Source of the DNA: Rhyzopertha dominica
Taxonomy: Eukaryota; Arthropoda; Insecta; Coleoptera; Bostrichidae
Assembly: GCA_025024175.1 (NCBI GenBank)
Contig: QCXZ01000138.1
Location: forward strand, 1,364,002 to 1,428,001
Reading direction: 5' to 3'
DNA: 64,000 bases
Part shown: positions 1 to 12,914 of the stretch, piece after piece
How the letters are laid out: every line of letters begins with the position of its first letter
How positions within the stretch are numbered: the first letter of the stretch is position 1
The notes under the pieces: model-generated
The model's input: only the letters and a program-made list of their open reading frames with translations
Databases searched by the model: none
What the model was told of the DNA's origin: nothing
Position numbers and translations under genes: made by a program

Positions 1-667
1 AGAGTCCCGGTACCCTATTTATTTGCTATTTTTTTTAAAAAGTCCCTAAAACAGCAAAAAATTCAGGTCTATTCCATCAAAATTTTTATGATTTTTGAAT
101 GGAATTTACGGTCATTCTAAACCTACTTTTCAGATTCCGCCAAATAAATAGCATGCACCCGTCTTTTATCTTTACAATGAAAAAAAATTCATTGAATTTC
201 GTCAAAAAATCACTGTATTCCCAAACGTTTGCAAGCCCAAAATGCGCTCTGGTTGTTGCTGCTACCTAGCGCTGTAAACTGCAGTCGCCTTCTAACACAG
301 TGGACCTGTGATATATTGGTGATGACCTGGAATGTGTTTTCCTGCTCGAATTTATAGGTTTTATTTTCTATTCTTGAACCTTGTTTGAACAAGAACCAAG
401 GAAAGGAAGATTACTGAAAAAGTAATAACACTAAAGTACGTTTATCTAGCTTCGGTATTCTAGAAAAGAACAAAATCAATCTACCCAAATGGTGGTAAGT
501 ACCTATATGCTTGTTTGTTACTTTATTCGTTAACCCATGCACCGAGGATAGATTAATAAAGTAAGAAGAAACCGCGAAACAGGTAACTTGAGATTTAAAA
601 AAGCTATATTTTGAGAGGATTTGTTACCATGACGAAAATATGATATGACATAAATTAATAGAACTAC
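1..667. other. AT-rich non-coding stretch
   Basis: I see no exon, RNA gene or clear transposon coding sequence here. The short open frames lack coding character and recognisable motifs. Confidence 0.5.
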
Positions 668-910
668 CATATAACATAATATATTCTCGGAAAGATCGGT
701 GTCTCTTGAAAACACTGACAAAAAATTATAAGTCTGACGTATCGATTACACCTGTAACAAAATTTTGTTTGAACTTGTGTCTGGCAAATTTTGAGGTTCT
801 TCGTCTTTGACAAAGATTACAGGTGTAATCGAAACGTCAGACTTATAATTTTTTGTCAGTGTTTTCAAGAGACAGCGATCTTTCCGAGAATATATTATCT
901 TATGTTATGG
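668..910. repeat. Foldback element, family F1, copy 1
   Basis: Two long inverted arms (about 668-757 and 817-910) flank a spacer of about 60 bp. The arms share, in opposite orientation, the string acactgacaaaaaattata and the segment reading ctctcggaaagatc / gatctttccgagaa. Closely related copies lie at 48022-48225 and from 63795 to the window end, so this is a dispersed family rather than a chance palindrome. The flank after the right arm (ctgaaagcattc at about 914) is also shared with the 48 kb copy, so the full element extends beyond the hairpin. On the + strand, 802-841 contains a hammerhead-like layout described in the findings. No coding capacity is visible, so it is a non-autonomous foldback or MITE-like element of unknown class. 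Confidence 0.8.
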
Positions 911-2170
911 ACACTGAAAGCATTCGCCCTCGTAGAACTACCGTATACATTTTTGGTATCATTCTAGCCCTTATGTCTAAGAAATTCAACTATATGTCAT
1001 GTGACATGAAAACAATCAAAATGGGCATAATCGAACAAGTTTTATGGTTATTTAATTAATGCATAAGATGACATTCAAAAAAATTACATGGAAGTATAGG
1101 CAAGCAAATGTTCAAAGTGTGATCAGTCAATTTACAATATGAGATACTTAATCGATACACATGACACCTCAAAGAAGTTGCACGAGGCAGCTTTCAGTAT
1201 CTATAGCGGAGCTTCTCCACCCATCACATCGTTTAATTGTTGTGAGGTCAGCACCTTTATTAGCCAGTAAAGTTGTTGAGGTCTGCCTCATACAATGGCC
1301 GCTATAAGCTTCTGCATGTGCCATATTAAAAAATGAAGCAACTCTTGAAGGGACTTTTGACAGANTGTTGATTCCAACAGGTTGTTAAGTACACTTTTTA
1401 TTAATGTGTCGTAAAAATAATCTGTGGTTGGATACTTTCTTTGGACGTAAGTACATTTATTTTCTACAAGTCTCCGCAGCATTGATAGAGAATCCTTCTT
1501 CTATTATTGTAAATCTTTGTGAAATGTCCGTCCTGGTATCCTGTATCGATGTCTTCTACAATACTGATTTTCAAATTCGTTAATTCGCAGCAAGGACAGG
1601 CACCAGATGTTCCCATTTCATAACTTATGATCGCAAGCCCTTCGCAAAAATTCTTCCGCATGCGCTTTTACCAATACTGCAGCTATCTTTGCTTTGTATC
1701 CTCTCGACACACTCTTCAGGTAGGCAGTGAGCTTACTAAATTTTCCATGGTCTATGTTTCTATAAACTTTTATTGCGACCACATGGATGAAATTGCATAC
1801 TTCTTCAAATTTAGAAATATGCTAACAGTACTTCTTCATATATGGTAGATACACACCGTTTTTTATTCCGTTAAATATTTTTTCATAATGTCCCCTGGCC
1901 TTTGCAGGCATTAATTGTAGAGTTGTTTCTGCAGCTTCCTTCAGGATTATCCCAGGAACACTTACTTCCATTTGTCACCATCTTCACAAATTTTTGCATA
2001 TGGTGTCAGTAAATAGCAACAATTCCCGACATTTCTTTAGTTAATTTCCGATTTTTGGGGTGGCAGCCTGCTCTGGCACAGCGAAATGCCAAATTATTTT
2101 TTATAAAATCAGATTTTAATTCTAAATAAAAAACTGAAAACTGATCCATCTGCTCTAAGTGGAGTTATTA
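911..2170. other. Non-coding; possible decayed coding remnant on - strand
   Basis: Between about 1290 and 1850 the - strand keeps adjacent frames partly open, with peptide fragments that look protein-like, including a CPCC cysteine cluster near 1585-1600. The frames shift and are interrupted by stops and an N base. I do not recognise the family. A decayed transposon gene is possible but unsupported by any diagnostic motif. Confidence 0.2.
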
Positions 2171-2557
2171 ATTAATTCTTCTAAAGAAAATAATTCTTAA
2201 AGTGAACTTCCACTTTATTTTTACAATTGTAAAGCGCTTTCGGCTACATGTTAGCCATCGTCAGTACAAAAATTATTTATGAAAGTAACAGTTTGACGAA
2301 GTCAAAAATCAGAAACAAGCAAACTTGACTACAAACTGAAAAGCAACCCACATGCCAGTATCTCAAACGAAACATTAATTTCAATTGTCCTATTCTAAAT
2401 TCTTTGTTGCTTTTCAGTTTGTAGTTAAGTTTGCTTGTTTCTGATTTTTGACTTTGTCAAACTGTTGGTTTCCTTTCATAAATAATTTTTGTACTGACGA
2501 TGGCTAACTTGTAGCCGAAAGCGCGAATTATTTTCTTTAGAAGAATTAATTCTAAAT
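2171..2557. repeat. Foldback element, family F2
   Basis: The left arm (about 2171-2336) and right arm (about 2405-2551) are inverted copies. Outer ends read aattaattcttctaaag and ctttagaagaattaatt, and inner ends share tttgtagt(c/t)aagtttgctt. The left arm carries about 35 bp of extra sequence after its first 25 bases. Each arm contains, facing opposite ways, a motif CTGACGA - stem - CGAAAGC that resembles a hammerhead core. No open frame spans the element. The 65-bp spacer is unremarkable. The arms are diverged, so this is an old insertion. Confidence 0.8.
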
Positions 2558-3309
2558 GCCTCTGATTATGGATTAAACGTTGTACTGCATTCGTGTTTCA
2601 GTCGCATTTTATCCACTTAAGAAAATTAAACGCTTGATCTTCGAACTCTAAACATTCTTGTGTGGATAAAATGCAATCTGAATCTGATAAATAACTATTT
2701 CATTTTGTTTGTTGTATCCCATTGAATTTGTATTTAATCAAATTAAAAATATGGCAAATCATATCTACGAAGAGGAATTACATATTATTATAATTTGTAA
2801 TTTATGAAAAAAAATGCAAAAGGCTCTAAACTCTTGTATCAACACCGCTTTCGTTAAAGTCCCTAGATTAATATAGAGTACCGTAATTGACGTCATCTAC
2901 ACTCAAAAAAGAGCAAGAAATTTTATAGTAGCAGAACCGCGATATGAGTTTTGGGAGGAACATTTTTCCTTCTAACAACATAAAATTGTTGAACTTTCGT
3001 CTTTTTTTCCTAATGAATTTGGAACTATTGGTACCTTATGCCATGAATAGAGACGAAGAAAACAGAACAATGTAATCCGACGAATGTAAATTTTATAATA
3101 ATGGAATAATTTGTAGACATAACTGTCACTACTGATTGAGAGAAATACACTTTTAAAATACCTGGAGAGCCAGTGTGTGGTGTGATGGAAAAAAGTTACA
3201 TTCATAGAACAAATCAGTTTACAATTTTTGAAACATAAGCTACTAAACTACGCAACGTAAGCAATAATTGTAACTCATTATTTATTTAAATACAGTTTGC
3301 CGTGGTAGG
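2558..3309. other. AT-rich non-coding stretch
   Basis: I see no supported gene or repeat structure in this interval. Confidence 0.5.
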
Positions 3310-3530
3310 TGGATCAGAAATCCTAGTGAAGTGGTTAATGGTTCTGCTAGATCTCCATATCTTACACCGCTTGACTTTTTTCCGATGGTCTTATCTTATA
3401 GGAAAAAACTGCTTATACCTCTGATTAATATCGAAGTACTCAAAAACCGAATTCGTTTATAATGTCGCGATAAGAAGGGGTGAGTTATATTTGGAGCTGA
3501 ACGGGAGTCACTTTGAACACATAATAAATT
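3310..3530 (+). pseudogene. Relic of a Tc1/mariner-superfamily DDE transposase (C-terminal part)
   Basis: Reading from 3310, the peptide starts WIRNPSEVV and continues to ARSPYLTPLDFF. This matches the conserved block before the third catalytic acidic residue of Tc1/mariner-type transposases (W-x-ARSPDLTPLDFFLWG). The conserved D of SPDLT has become Y. About 40 codons on, another frame at roughly 3483-3530 gives ELYLELNGSHFEHII, matching the usual C-terminus of the arthropod family to which the 43.9 kb transposase also belongs. At least one frameshift separates the blocks, and nothing upstream is recognisable. It is a short dead fragment. Confidence 0.65.
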
Positions 3531-6500
3531 AATTTATTATTTTTTAAATTTTATTTCAGAAATATTTTTACACGGTCATCATTTAGTAGAAGTTTTTTGT
3601 GGCATTTATAAATATATTGGGTTTGTTTTACTTATATAAGGCACACGTACCAAGAATTTAGACAGCCCAATTTATGAAATAATGAAAATGAAAATAATAT
3701 ACTATTCGGAACTATTTCTATTACTTATTTTCACTCCTAATACTTGTCAGTATTTATTCAGCCTGTTAAAAAATGAATGATTTTTGTGTTTTTTAATGAA
3801 GGTCGAAGTTTTGCCTAATCCTGCAGGGAGCAGACTATTATATAAAAAACTAAAATGATGATATTACATTCCTAATCTCGACTTCAATATAAAAGATGTA
3901 AAATTCTTAGAAATGTAACAACACAAGGATCGTTCGTTAGAAAACACGTTTAAATACTGTAATTTAAAAAGAAGTGTCCAGTAAAACCTGAACTAGTTTA
4001 ACTTGTTTTTAACACATTATCTGTGTGTTGGCCCCACGATGCCGAAAGCTAAAACGAACCTAATGCCGGTTCCTGGCACCATGCTATTGTTTGTGAAAAA
4101 AGTCATTCTTCGACTTCCTAATGTGACTGCTTTTAGAGTGTGGGAAACATTCCTACACCAGTTTACGTAATGTCGTCCATGATAGCGTCCAGCCTTCGAA
4201 CTAGTTTCACTTTAGATATACGCTCAACTGTCTTCCCAGCCTACGTGGTTTCAAATCATCTCAAATCAAAAGCTGTGTTACATCCGCATTAGAACTTTCG
4301 ACCTACGCTAAGGGAAAGCAGGCCTACTTATTTTTTAATTTACATAACAATTGAATTGGTCTTGTTCATTCCGCTAGTTAATGCAATTCCTGCATGCCCT
4401 TTGAAGTTGTTTTTTTTTCTAGCTAGTAGAAGATTACAGAATATTAGATTCATTTACTGTATCTGGATAGTCGTTTTTTCAGGTTGTTACAACTTATTTT
4501 TGATCTGCTGATTACAATTACTTATATTTTTATATATGTAGATCAAGGTTTGAAAACAGATGTTTTCAGTATTGTCAGTGCATCCCTGTGTATTTATCTG
4601 TGCTGTGTTATTTTTGCTTTAACTAATCGAATTGTCATTATTAGTGTTGTAAAGTTAATAATTTATTATTATGCGAACTTTTTCAATTGTCCCTAGTTTC
4701 AACATGAGTTTGTGATATTGCACGATTGCTGTGTCTCTTGATATGTTTTACTGATCACGTTTTTTTGCTCGTTGTGTTTTGTATTTCGAACAAAGGCTCT
4801 TTTTTAAAATGAATTTATAAATGCATTTAAAGAAGGTATTCTTGGCATTCACTTTAGACTATTTAACTTTGTTTTACTTAATAGAGACTAATTACACATT
4901 GTGTAGTTTATATACAGTAGGCAGTGTTGCTAAAAATTAAATTTTTTCTAAAGGATCATAAGTATTTGAATTCATTGAAAGGCTGCAACATTATCCGCAT
5001 AAAACATAGTAACCATACTTGAGATATCAATCATCAAAGTGATACCTGGATCAGCTATGATCAATTACCGTATGAATAAAACGCCCAAAAAGGATATCTG
5101 CACAATATTACAAATAACTAAATTCAGGAAGCAGAAAATAAGACTGAAGCACAGTATACAATACAGGGTTAGTCAAAAGTTTGGAATAACCGGAATATTA
5201 CTGTAAATATAAACCTTATAACAAAATGTCCTAAGCAAAATTTTTTGCTAATTTTACATTCAATATGTCAATACATTTCCATGTCAGCGTAATTTTTTGT
5301 TTTTATTTTTAATAGTAACCGAGCGATTTTTTACAGCTGTGTATTGCTGGACCTGGTATTTATTTTGTAAAACATCGTGTTTTTCAGAAATAATTTGTAA
5401 TATCGAACGTAAAGACCCAATTATGGAATAATTACAATTTGGTGACCAACCAGCAATTATAACAGCATAAACGGAGAGACTATAAGTACATAAAAAAACT
5501 TATCTCAAAATTAAAAGAGTTTTGCTGATATCAATAGCGGGTTTTATTTATTTTTCAAAAATTTATTAGGAAGAACATACGTTCTCGGAACATTTACATT
5601 AACAAAAAAATTCACCCTACTAGAGCAGAAGTTTTTTTCCGGGTCATTTAAATTTTTAATAGTAATTTTTTGTGAACGATAAACGATTTAAAATCTCATA
5701 GCCATCTTATTCATATACAGTATCCGTTGAATGTGCTTTTTTTGTCAAACACTTTGATCTTTTATTTAGTAGAATGTTAAGTATACTATTTAAATCAATT
5801 TTTGATGTCTCGAAAAATGACTATGATAAATGATAAACGCAGAGCACGTGTGTCACTACTTGATATGGTTTTTATTTACTTGAAAGTACTACGTAAAGTA
5901 GTGTCTAGCGCTGAAAATACTTATGATATTTCGGTAATAATAAGCTTAATAAGTTTCTACAAAGTCACGCACTACTGTAACAAACAATGTGACCATTTAG
6001 CGGAGCGGTTTAAATCAACAGCGACCAACTTTTAAACACGCCTTTTTTCGTACACGGCCGTGAAAGTCAATTTCGCGCGGCTAAATAGAAAAACAATAAA
6101 GCGCTAATTACAAACTATTATGAAATACTAAATGAATACCACTTTTATGTGGCTAGTTTAATTTACACGCATTTTTATATCCTCGGCAATGTCAAAATAA
6201 TAAAACGGTAAATTGACGTTCTATGGCCGAGCAATAAACAACGCATAAAACTGAGAATCCAGAATTTGGATGCGATTATTCGGAAATTTTCAACAGCTGG
6301 CGATAACTAATTTCAACTGCGGTTAATTCATCTGCCGTATTAAATTTATGGGTTGCGTAATTCGTATTCTATTACATAAACGCGATTGCTTATGGTTAGG
6401 AAATTCGATCTGGAGCGAGAATACCGAGAGAACATCATTTTGGACATCCGAAACACTAATAATGATCTGATACATTGTAGTGTATTATTTTACTATTTTA

Positions 6501-9131
6501 ACCTCCCATTACGTCGGTTAACCACAAGCTTTCACTTCATTTCATGTAAATTACTTGGGGCAGATGTAGTAAATTGTTTTGGGTTGCTGGTGTGGTAACA
6601 TTCACTGATGATTTATTCAGTTGTAAATCAATTATTTTAATGACAGATCAGAGTGCATTTTGTCAGAGAGTTACTCGTTTCCATAGCACCTGAATGGTCA
6701 CAAATTTATTTTAAAGGCCGATCACACATCTGCCTGACTGACAAATTTTTGGAGTAAACAGTGGGAGCTGATAAATTTTGGCAACTGGCGTTGATATTAA
6801 CAATTTTTTGTACGACGTCCATTAGTTATATTCTTTCTTCGCCTAATAATGCGAAACCACTAACTACTTCGAGAAAGAGATTTGGCGATGGAATAATTTA
6901 TTAAAAACGCTAACGTTAATGAGCAGCCTAGGTTGTCACACCGCTGCCTGGATCATTTCCTGTCGAGTTTTTTGAGGAAATACATTAACATTAACACTCC
7001 TCAAACAACTGCAAATATATCTCTGAAAATGTTTTGGGAAAATGATACAGCAGAATAATGATTCTTCATTTTTAGGTAACAGTGACAATTTGTACTTTTA
7101 AATTAAATAATGAAAGTAAAATAAACTTAATGAATTTTGAATCACTTATTATTAAATTATATCAAAAAAGGTCAAATGTGGACGCTCATTATTTAAGCAA
7201 CATGTCTATTATGTGTTTCAAACTTCTTGTAATATTTTTTATTTCTACCAATTCATTTTGCATTAGTTTTACTTTTCAGCATATCTCACATGGCATGAAG
7301 CATACAGCACCAACGGTTATTGTTAACACCTTTTTTAGGAACCTTCTTTTTACATCTTCCCAAATGTCATTTCTTATTAATTAGAAGTTTTAGATTTTTT
7401 TTCGGCACTGACTCAATTCATAAAAAAACTATTTGTTTCTTTAAATGAAACTGATGTTAACTGGTGGTTAATACGGCTTTATAATTTATTTGATATAAGT
7501 ATTTTTTTTTAAATTAATTTAATACTGAGAAATTCCGTTTTAAAAATTACATTTGAATAACATAATTAAATTGTCCACCACCAAGTTTCATGCAGCAACC
7601 GAACATTCCGAAGCATATCTGGCATTCGTCTATGATACTGTTACACATACGGGTTCGATAAATGCCACTAGTTCATTAAATTTAATGACGCACCTAGAGG
7701 TTTTCCTCTGCCATTATAACTTACGAGATAGTATTACTAGATTAGATTTTTAAATGCAGCCAGAATAAGAAAGACCTAAACTAAATATTCCTCGGACAGC
7801 TTTGTAAACTTTTCAAAAAAGGGCAATATATCTAATTTTCTTACTAGCAAACGGAAAGAAGTATAGACATTTGTCCCGAGTAAAAAATCATTTGGTTTTC
7901 TCAAATACAGTTAAAGGGGATAATCATATTTTCTTATTAAGTTTTTGTTAAATAATGGCGGAACGAAAGAGCTGCAAGTCTAATAAATTCATGTGATGGC
8001 AACTTCTTTCATATATAACGTCTTTACATTGGTAGTATGACTGGCAACCCTGTATTGCAAGTTATAATGGCAGAGGAAACCTCTATATGCTGACACAAAA
8101 ATGTGCTCGAATCACGGAACTTTTTCAGAAAATTCGAGCACAATAAACCCTAGGCAACTGAGCGTATGTCAGTCTTTTTGCCTTATTTGCAGGCGCTGGT
8201 TTCCTCACATTATAACAAATTTGTAAAGAATTTGGTTGGTTGGCATAAACTTTATTTTTTAAATGATCCCACAAGCAATACGTCGATCCAGGAACTTTTA
8301 TTTAAAACTGCCGTACGGAGAAAATTACGAAATGTAGAGGAGCTCCATCTAGTTAAAAATATAACTCGTTCATAATATAATGATCGTCATTTTTATAATT
8401 CGGTTAATATTGGATCAACATATATTGTCCAAACAATTTCTTTTTAGAATTTTGAAGGTATTTTTCGTGGAACAACCTCGGATTGGANTCAGACCAATAA
8501 CGGTAGTTATGACGATTAATAGTATGAAATTTAGAAAAAAAACAGAACATTCGTCAGAAAAACAGTTATTGAAAAGAAAATTTGGATTATTAATATTTTT
8601 CCGCCTGTTAGGGCACCACATTCCAAACGCTGATCGTAGTCATCTTCATTGAGTTCTTCAGAGAAATTTTGTATAGAAGAAATTTGTAACTTTACTTGAG
8701 ACAATCTTGTGGTGCTTATACAGCAAGTTCTGTCGCTACAGTTCTTGTACGATTTCAGATTTTTTAAATCTATCTTATCTTACAAAACTTGTGAATAATT
8801 TCCAAACGGGCAGTTTTCGAGCTAACTAAACCTTTGGTTTAAGATTTTACTGAATTTTTGGAATTTTTTCCACACAAACATTGCAAACCTTCTATAAAAC
8901 TATTATGAATAACACAAGATTTCATTATTGCGTTGGGGACCGTAACTATAGCCCCATCCTGAATTTTAAGTTTTTCTTCGTGAAATGAAAACGTAAATTA
9001 ACAAGAGGAATAAAAGAAACGAAGATAAGAAGAAGCAAATTATTCAGAGTAATTTATTAACAGTTTACATATTTGGTTTGAAGGCTTCCTTGGTTGTTGT
9101 CGATGACATGTTGTTTTCCTGGCTGGTTCCC
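3531..9131. other. AT-rich stretch without a recognised gene
   Basis: These 5.6 kb contain only short AT-rich open frames with no coding-like composition or known motif. A piece near 5162 begins tacagggttagtc, resembling the CAGGGT termini of the MITEs and transposon elsewhere in the window, but no partner end was found. The interval may lie within or upstream of the GPCR gene; nothing here decides that. Confidence 0.45.
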
Positions 9132-9195
9132 ACGTTGGTTATCAGACCTTGACGTTTCGACACTCATGTCGGTGTCTTCCTCAGAAGTAGCTCTG
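9132..9195 (-). repeat. Hammerhead-like hairpin motif (degenerate)
   Basis: On the - strand, CTGAGGA (9184-9178) is followed by one unpaired A, a 5-bp stem GACAC/GTGTC, then GAAAC and GTC (9153-9151). The order CUGANGA - stem II - GAAA - NUH is that of a hammerhead core. However, there is an extra base before stem II, stem III would have no loop, and stem I pairs over only about 3-4 bp. Similar motifs are scattered in arthropod repeats. Self-cleavage is doubtful for a monomer. Confidence 0.35.
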
Positions 9196-12100
9196 AAACA
9201 GAGAAAAAACGAAAAAAAAAACAGATAATTTCAAGGTTATGCTCCCCAGTTTATAAATCCCAAAAAATACAACAAAAAGTTCTCGATACACCACAATAAT
9301 ATTCTGAGCTTTCACCCATAATGAACATATGTTATAAAAACTGTATAATAAGCAGTTATATAATTTTTTTACAAATTGAAGCCAATGTTACCGCTATAAA
9401 CAACAGTTGCATCGTTTAAATGCTACTAGAAAGCAAAAACCTGTTTAGGATAATGAACTTGATTTTTTTGGCAAGGCCGCGGGAAGGCCGTCCGCATGTG
9501 GAATATACCACACACAGAAACATGTGCGGTCGTGACTCATAACAACATTCACACGACGTCTTATAAAGCGATAATGAACACATGATGGGTTAAATAAATG
9601 TATTGTGGTACATACAGCGGAACATTCATGCTGAGATGGGAAAGGTGTTCGCACTCCGATATTCACATGGGAGAAAAGATGTTTGTTTTCACGTAGGTTC
9701 GTTGTTAATTTTTAGTTATGTGTTATGGATGTTTTAAGAGATAATCATGCAGCTGTGAAAGGAAATACCAGATGGTGTTGCAATTTAAACAATTTGTGAT
9801 ATCAACCTTTTAAGTTACTGTCGTCACTGTTAATAACATTGGAAGTTTTTGTTTTTGTGTATGTATCAAAGGACAAGGTATTGATAATTTTCCAAGCGAA
9901 CGCAGAATTTTCTTGTATACCTTTGACCTGCAGCTATCTTAGCTTATAAATCTGACCAGACAGTTGTGTCAAACATATCAAAGAACGCTTTCGATTGTGA
10001 TTGTAAGATAACGGTCGTCATTTTGAGCACCTAGATCTTGATTTTTGGGAGTGACACTTACGAATACGTACATTCCCCTTCATTTCTTAGGCTCGTTTTT
10101 ATTGTTACATATTCGTAAACGTTTTTTCTACTGGATGCAACTTCCGAGCGATGTGAAGTTAACGCACCCTCGCCCGCACTGCTACTCGACAACGCACTTG
10201 TGCGCATTTTGCGGCAAACTGCGGGATTGCGAACGAGCGTGTATATTTGCAAAAACAGACGCTCCTTTGCATTCTTTTTCTTTCTACGTGTATGTACTTG
10301 CTATCTTTGTTGCATATATTTTCTATATGTTACCGTTTAAATCTGAAATCACTAAACACTAGTTTTACGTGGTTGAAACTTGAAATCCTGCTCGCACTGG
10401 TAATAATTAGTTTTAACTACAGAACTCGAACTTAGCACGTTTTTTGCAAGTACAGTGAAGATAACTCAGCCAGTCCACCTAATGATGAAACAACGGTTTT
10501 AATAGCATTGTTTTATATTTTAAGAAACATTTCTTTACTTGCCAGCTTATATAGGTTANGTCCTGATCTTCTGTAATTTTGGTAATAACTGTATTTGTAA
10601 GCTTTATCTTCATCGGGAATTTTAGCATGAGGATGAGTTTTTGCATGCATATATTTGCTTTATTGTTACAGCTATTTTTTAAGTTTTTGGAGGTAGATTC
10701 TCTTATTTTTTGTATTTCATAATCTCTTAAGTGCAAACAAAACATTCTTCTGCTCTTTAGCAGATCTTTTGATGTGCACGATATGATAAATACGATTTTT
10801 TAATATATAGCAACTGATATTTTTTTGTTATTGTTAATTCAAGTAGGAAACGCAGTGCTATTGTATTTCATTACGATATTCTGCCTNACTCTGTTTTTTT
10901 GCCTTTTTGAGATTTTTCTCCCTCAATGTTGTCTTCCGTCTCAATCTGGTTTTATCCTCGGTTTTCTCTTTCAGTTGTGTGTTCTAAAGCCTTATACTTT
11001 GTATTTTTTTCGCGTTATTCTAGTCAACCTGATCTCGAATCGCTTTCAATTGTAGTTATTGTGTAATCATGTAATAATGATAATAATGATAACATAAAAC
11101 AGACATTAATAATTGTACCATACAGAAATATATTGGAACCTAACTCGCTAATACTAATACGTCATAGGTCATAATGCTTCGCTAGCATTATACTCGGTGC
11201 TAGCGAGAAGTGCAATGACACAAAAATGCTGACATAATTAGTAAACGTGCTGTTCTAGAATGTGGAACGATGTAGGAGTAAAATGAATTTAAAGTAAATT
11301 CAATATTTGACAATAACTTTGGTAGAAACTCCAATGTTCGTCTTAAATAGCACATCTCTCCTTAATATCAAAGCGCTTTAAACATCTGTAGATTGAACAT
11401 AAGTAAGTCTTCTTAGGTGCATGCTTTGCAATCTCAATCTAGAACTTTATATTTGCCATTTCTATTCGCATATTACATAATGTACGGGGCAGCTTAAGTA
11501 CATTGAAAAACATGAAGATACATAATACGCATTCGTTTGCATTATAGATTTTGTTTGTACCTAGGCACATGTTATAAATATATCAAATTACTTTGTTTTA
11601 AAATGGTTTTTTATTTTTAACTTTCAGTTGTTCAGCTTTGATGTTTAATATCTACCACTTTGGCATTTAAAAACTACGCGCATTCACCAAATTAACATAA
11701 TATGAGCATAAATCAATTTTTAATTCTGTTAAATTAAAATGAATTTTTCTGCGTCTAATTCTATTCATTATCTCCTGAGTCCCACCTTTTTTTGTATAGT
11801 GTCCTTTATTTAATCCTAAATAGTTAGATTGATAACGAACTTTCAAATTTGGACCAAATTAGTCAACCTGATATCAAATAAAAATTTTCGTTATATCATT
11901 AATACTAACTGAACTTGGTAATGAATTTATTTCTCCATGTAAAATAACACAAATAAGTATGCAATTCTATCGTAAAATTTAAGTTATCCTTGTTCGAAGC
12001 TATAAAAATTAAACCTCACAATTATAGTAATAAGTATTATTATTCAAGTGAAAAGAAAATAATCCAGCGTACATTGTACATTGTAACATGCTATCGTTTT

Positions 12101-12775
12101 GTTTCATTAACGAACTCTATAGTGGATTTTGCAAACCTTGCAAGCGTATTACAAAATCGTGACTATGCTATAAATTACAGCAATATGCATTGTAGATTCA
12201 AGTATAGGTACCCAGAATCTGTTAAATACTTAATAGAGCGCATTCAAAAGCGCCATTGTCCGCATTTTATCGACCTGGTATAGGTCTGATGCCTGTCTGA
12301 TGTATAGTTCGAGAACGGCTCAACGGATCGGCCTCGTTGATAGCTAGTTGGATAAGCCTTGGCCTAACGATGATCAATTTGTACTTTTTTATTTTTTGCT
12401 TTCTATTAGACTTCTTACTTACTTAAAATTCTCGACGATACAAGGAAAATGTGTCCCCGGCAATGCTTTCATTATTGGTCACTATGTTGTTAAATAGAAG
12501 TAACTTAATGTTTTTCATTTATACTCACATTAACTTATTCGATACAGACATCACTTCATTATACGCTCGCAAGCGAATTTTCTATCCTCACGTAATAATT
12601 GCAGCAATGTCACCAGCCAATCATCATCAACATGCCCGACACGTGTAACCTCCGGTACGTTTAGTATTTTTCCGCAATAGCGACCGCATCCGTCATGTGA
12701 ATTTAATACGGCGAAGATCGATTTCTTCATCTGAACAATTCCGCATAATACAGGCGATCCATCTTATTTTTTCAG
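9196..12775. other. Non-coding stretch with two CpG-richer patches
   Basis: Two patches, about 9470-9560 and 10140-10250, are richer in GC and CpG than their surroundings. They could be regulatory or belong to an untranslated exon, but no splice-bounded coding exon was recognised in either. The remainder is AT-rich. A short imperfect taataatga run occurs near 11075-11092. Confidence 0.4.
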
Positions 12776-12914
12776 GCGACATCGAGCAGCTGACTTACTT
12801 CACCGGCCCCGTCGGTCTCCTGCTCTTCGTCAACGTCCTGCTGTTCGCGGCCACCGCCAGGGAGCTGACCTGTGGCCTATGGAAACGGGAACTGGTCAAG
12901 TCCACGTCAGAAAG
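12776..12914 (+). CDS. Methuselah-like GPCR, exon carrying TM5
   Basis: This is a GC-richer 139-nt exon preceded by a pyrimidine tract and cag (12773-12775) and followed by the donor gtacat at 12915. It translates as GDIEQLTYFTGPVGLLLFVN followed by VLLFAATAREL and ends KRELVKSTSER. The YF-x-GPVGLLL-x-N pattern and the hydrophobic run are typical of the fifth membrane segment of secretin-class Methuselah-like receptors, and the basic tail matches their third intracellular loop. The exon begins with the last two bases of a codon and ends with two bases (AG), which fits the start of the next exon at 18832. Methuselah-type receptors are insect peptide-binding GPCRs of the plasma membrane. Exons for the ectodomain and TM1-TM4 were not found and may lie upstream of the window. 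Confidence 0.8.

Noticed and set aside
10045..10362. 105-codon + strand frame
   Set aside because: No recognisable domain, overlapping open frame on the other strand, and no splice support.
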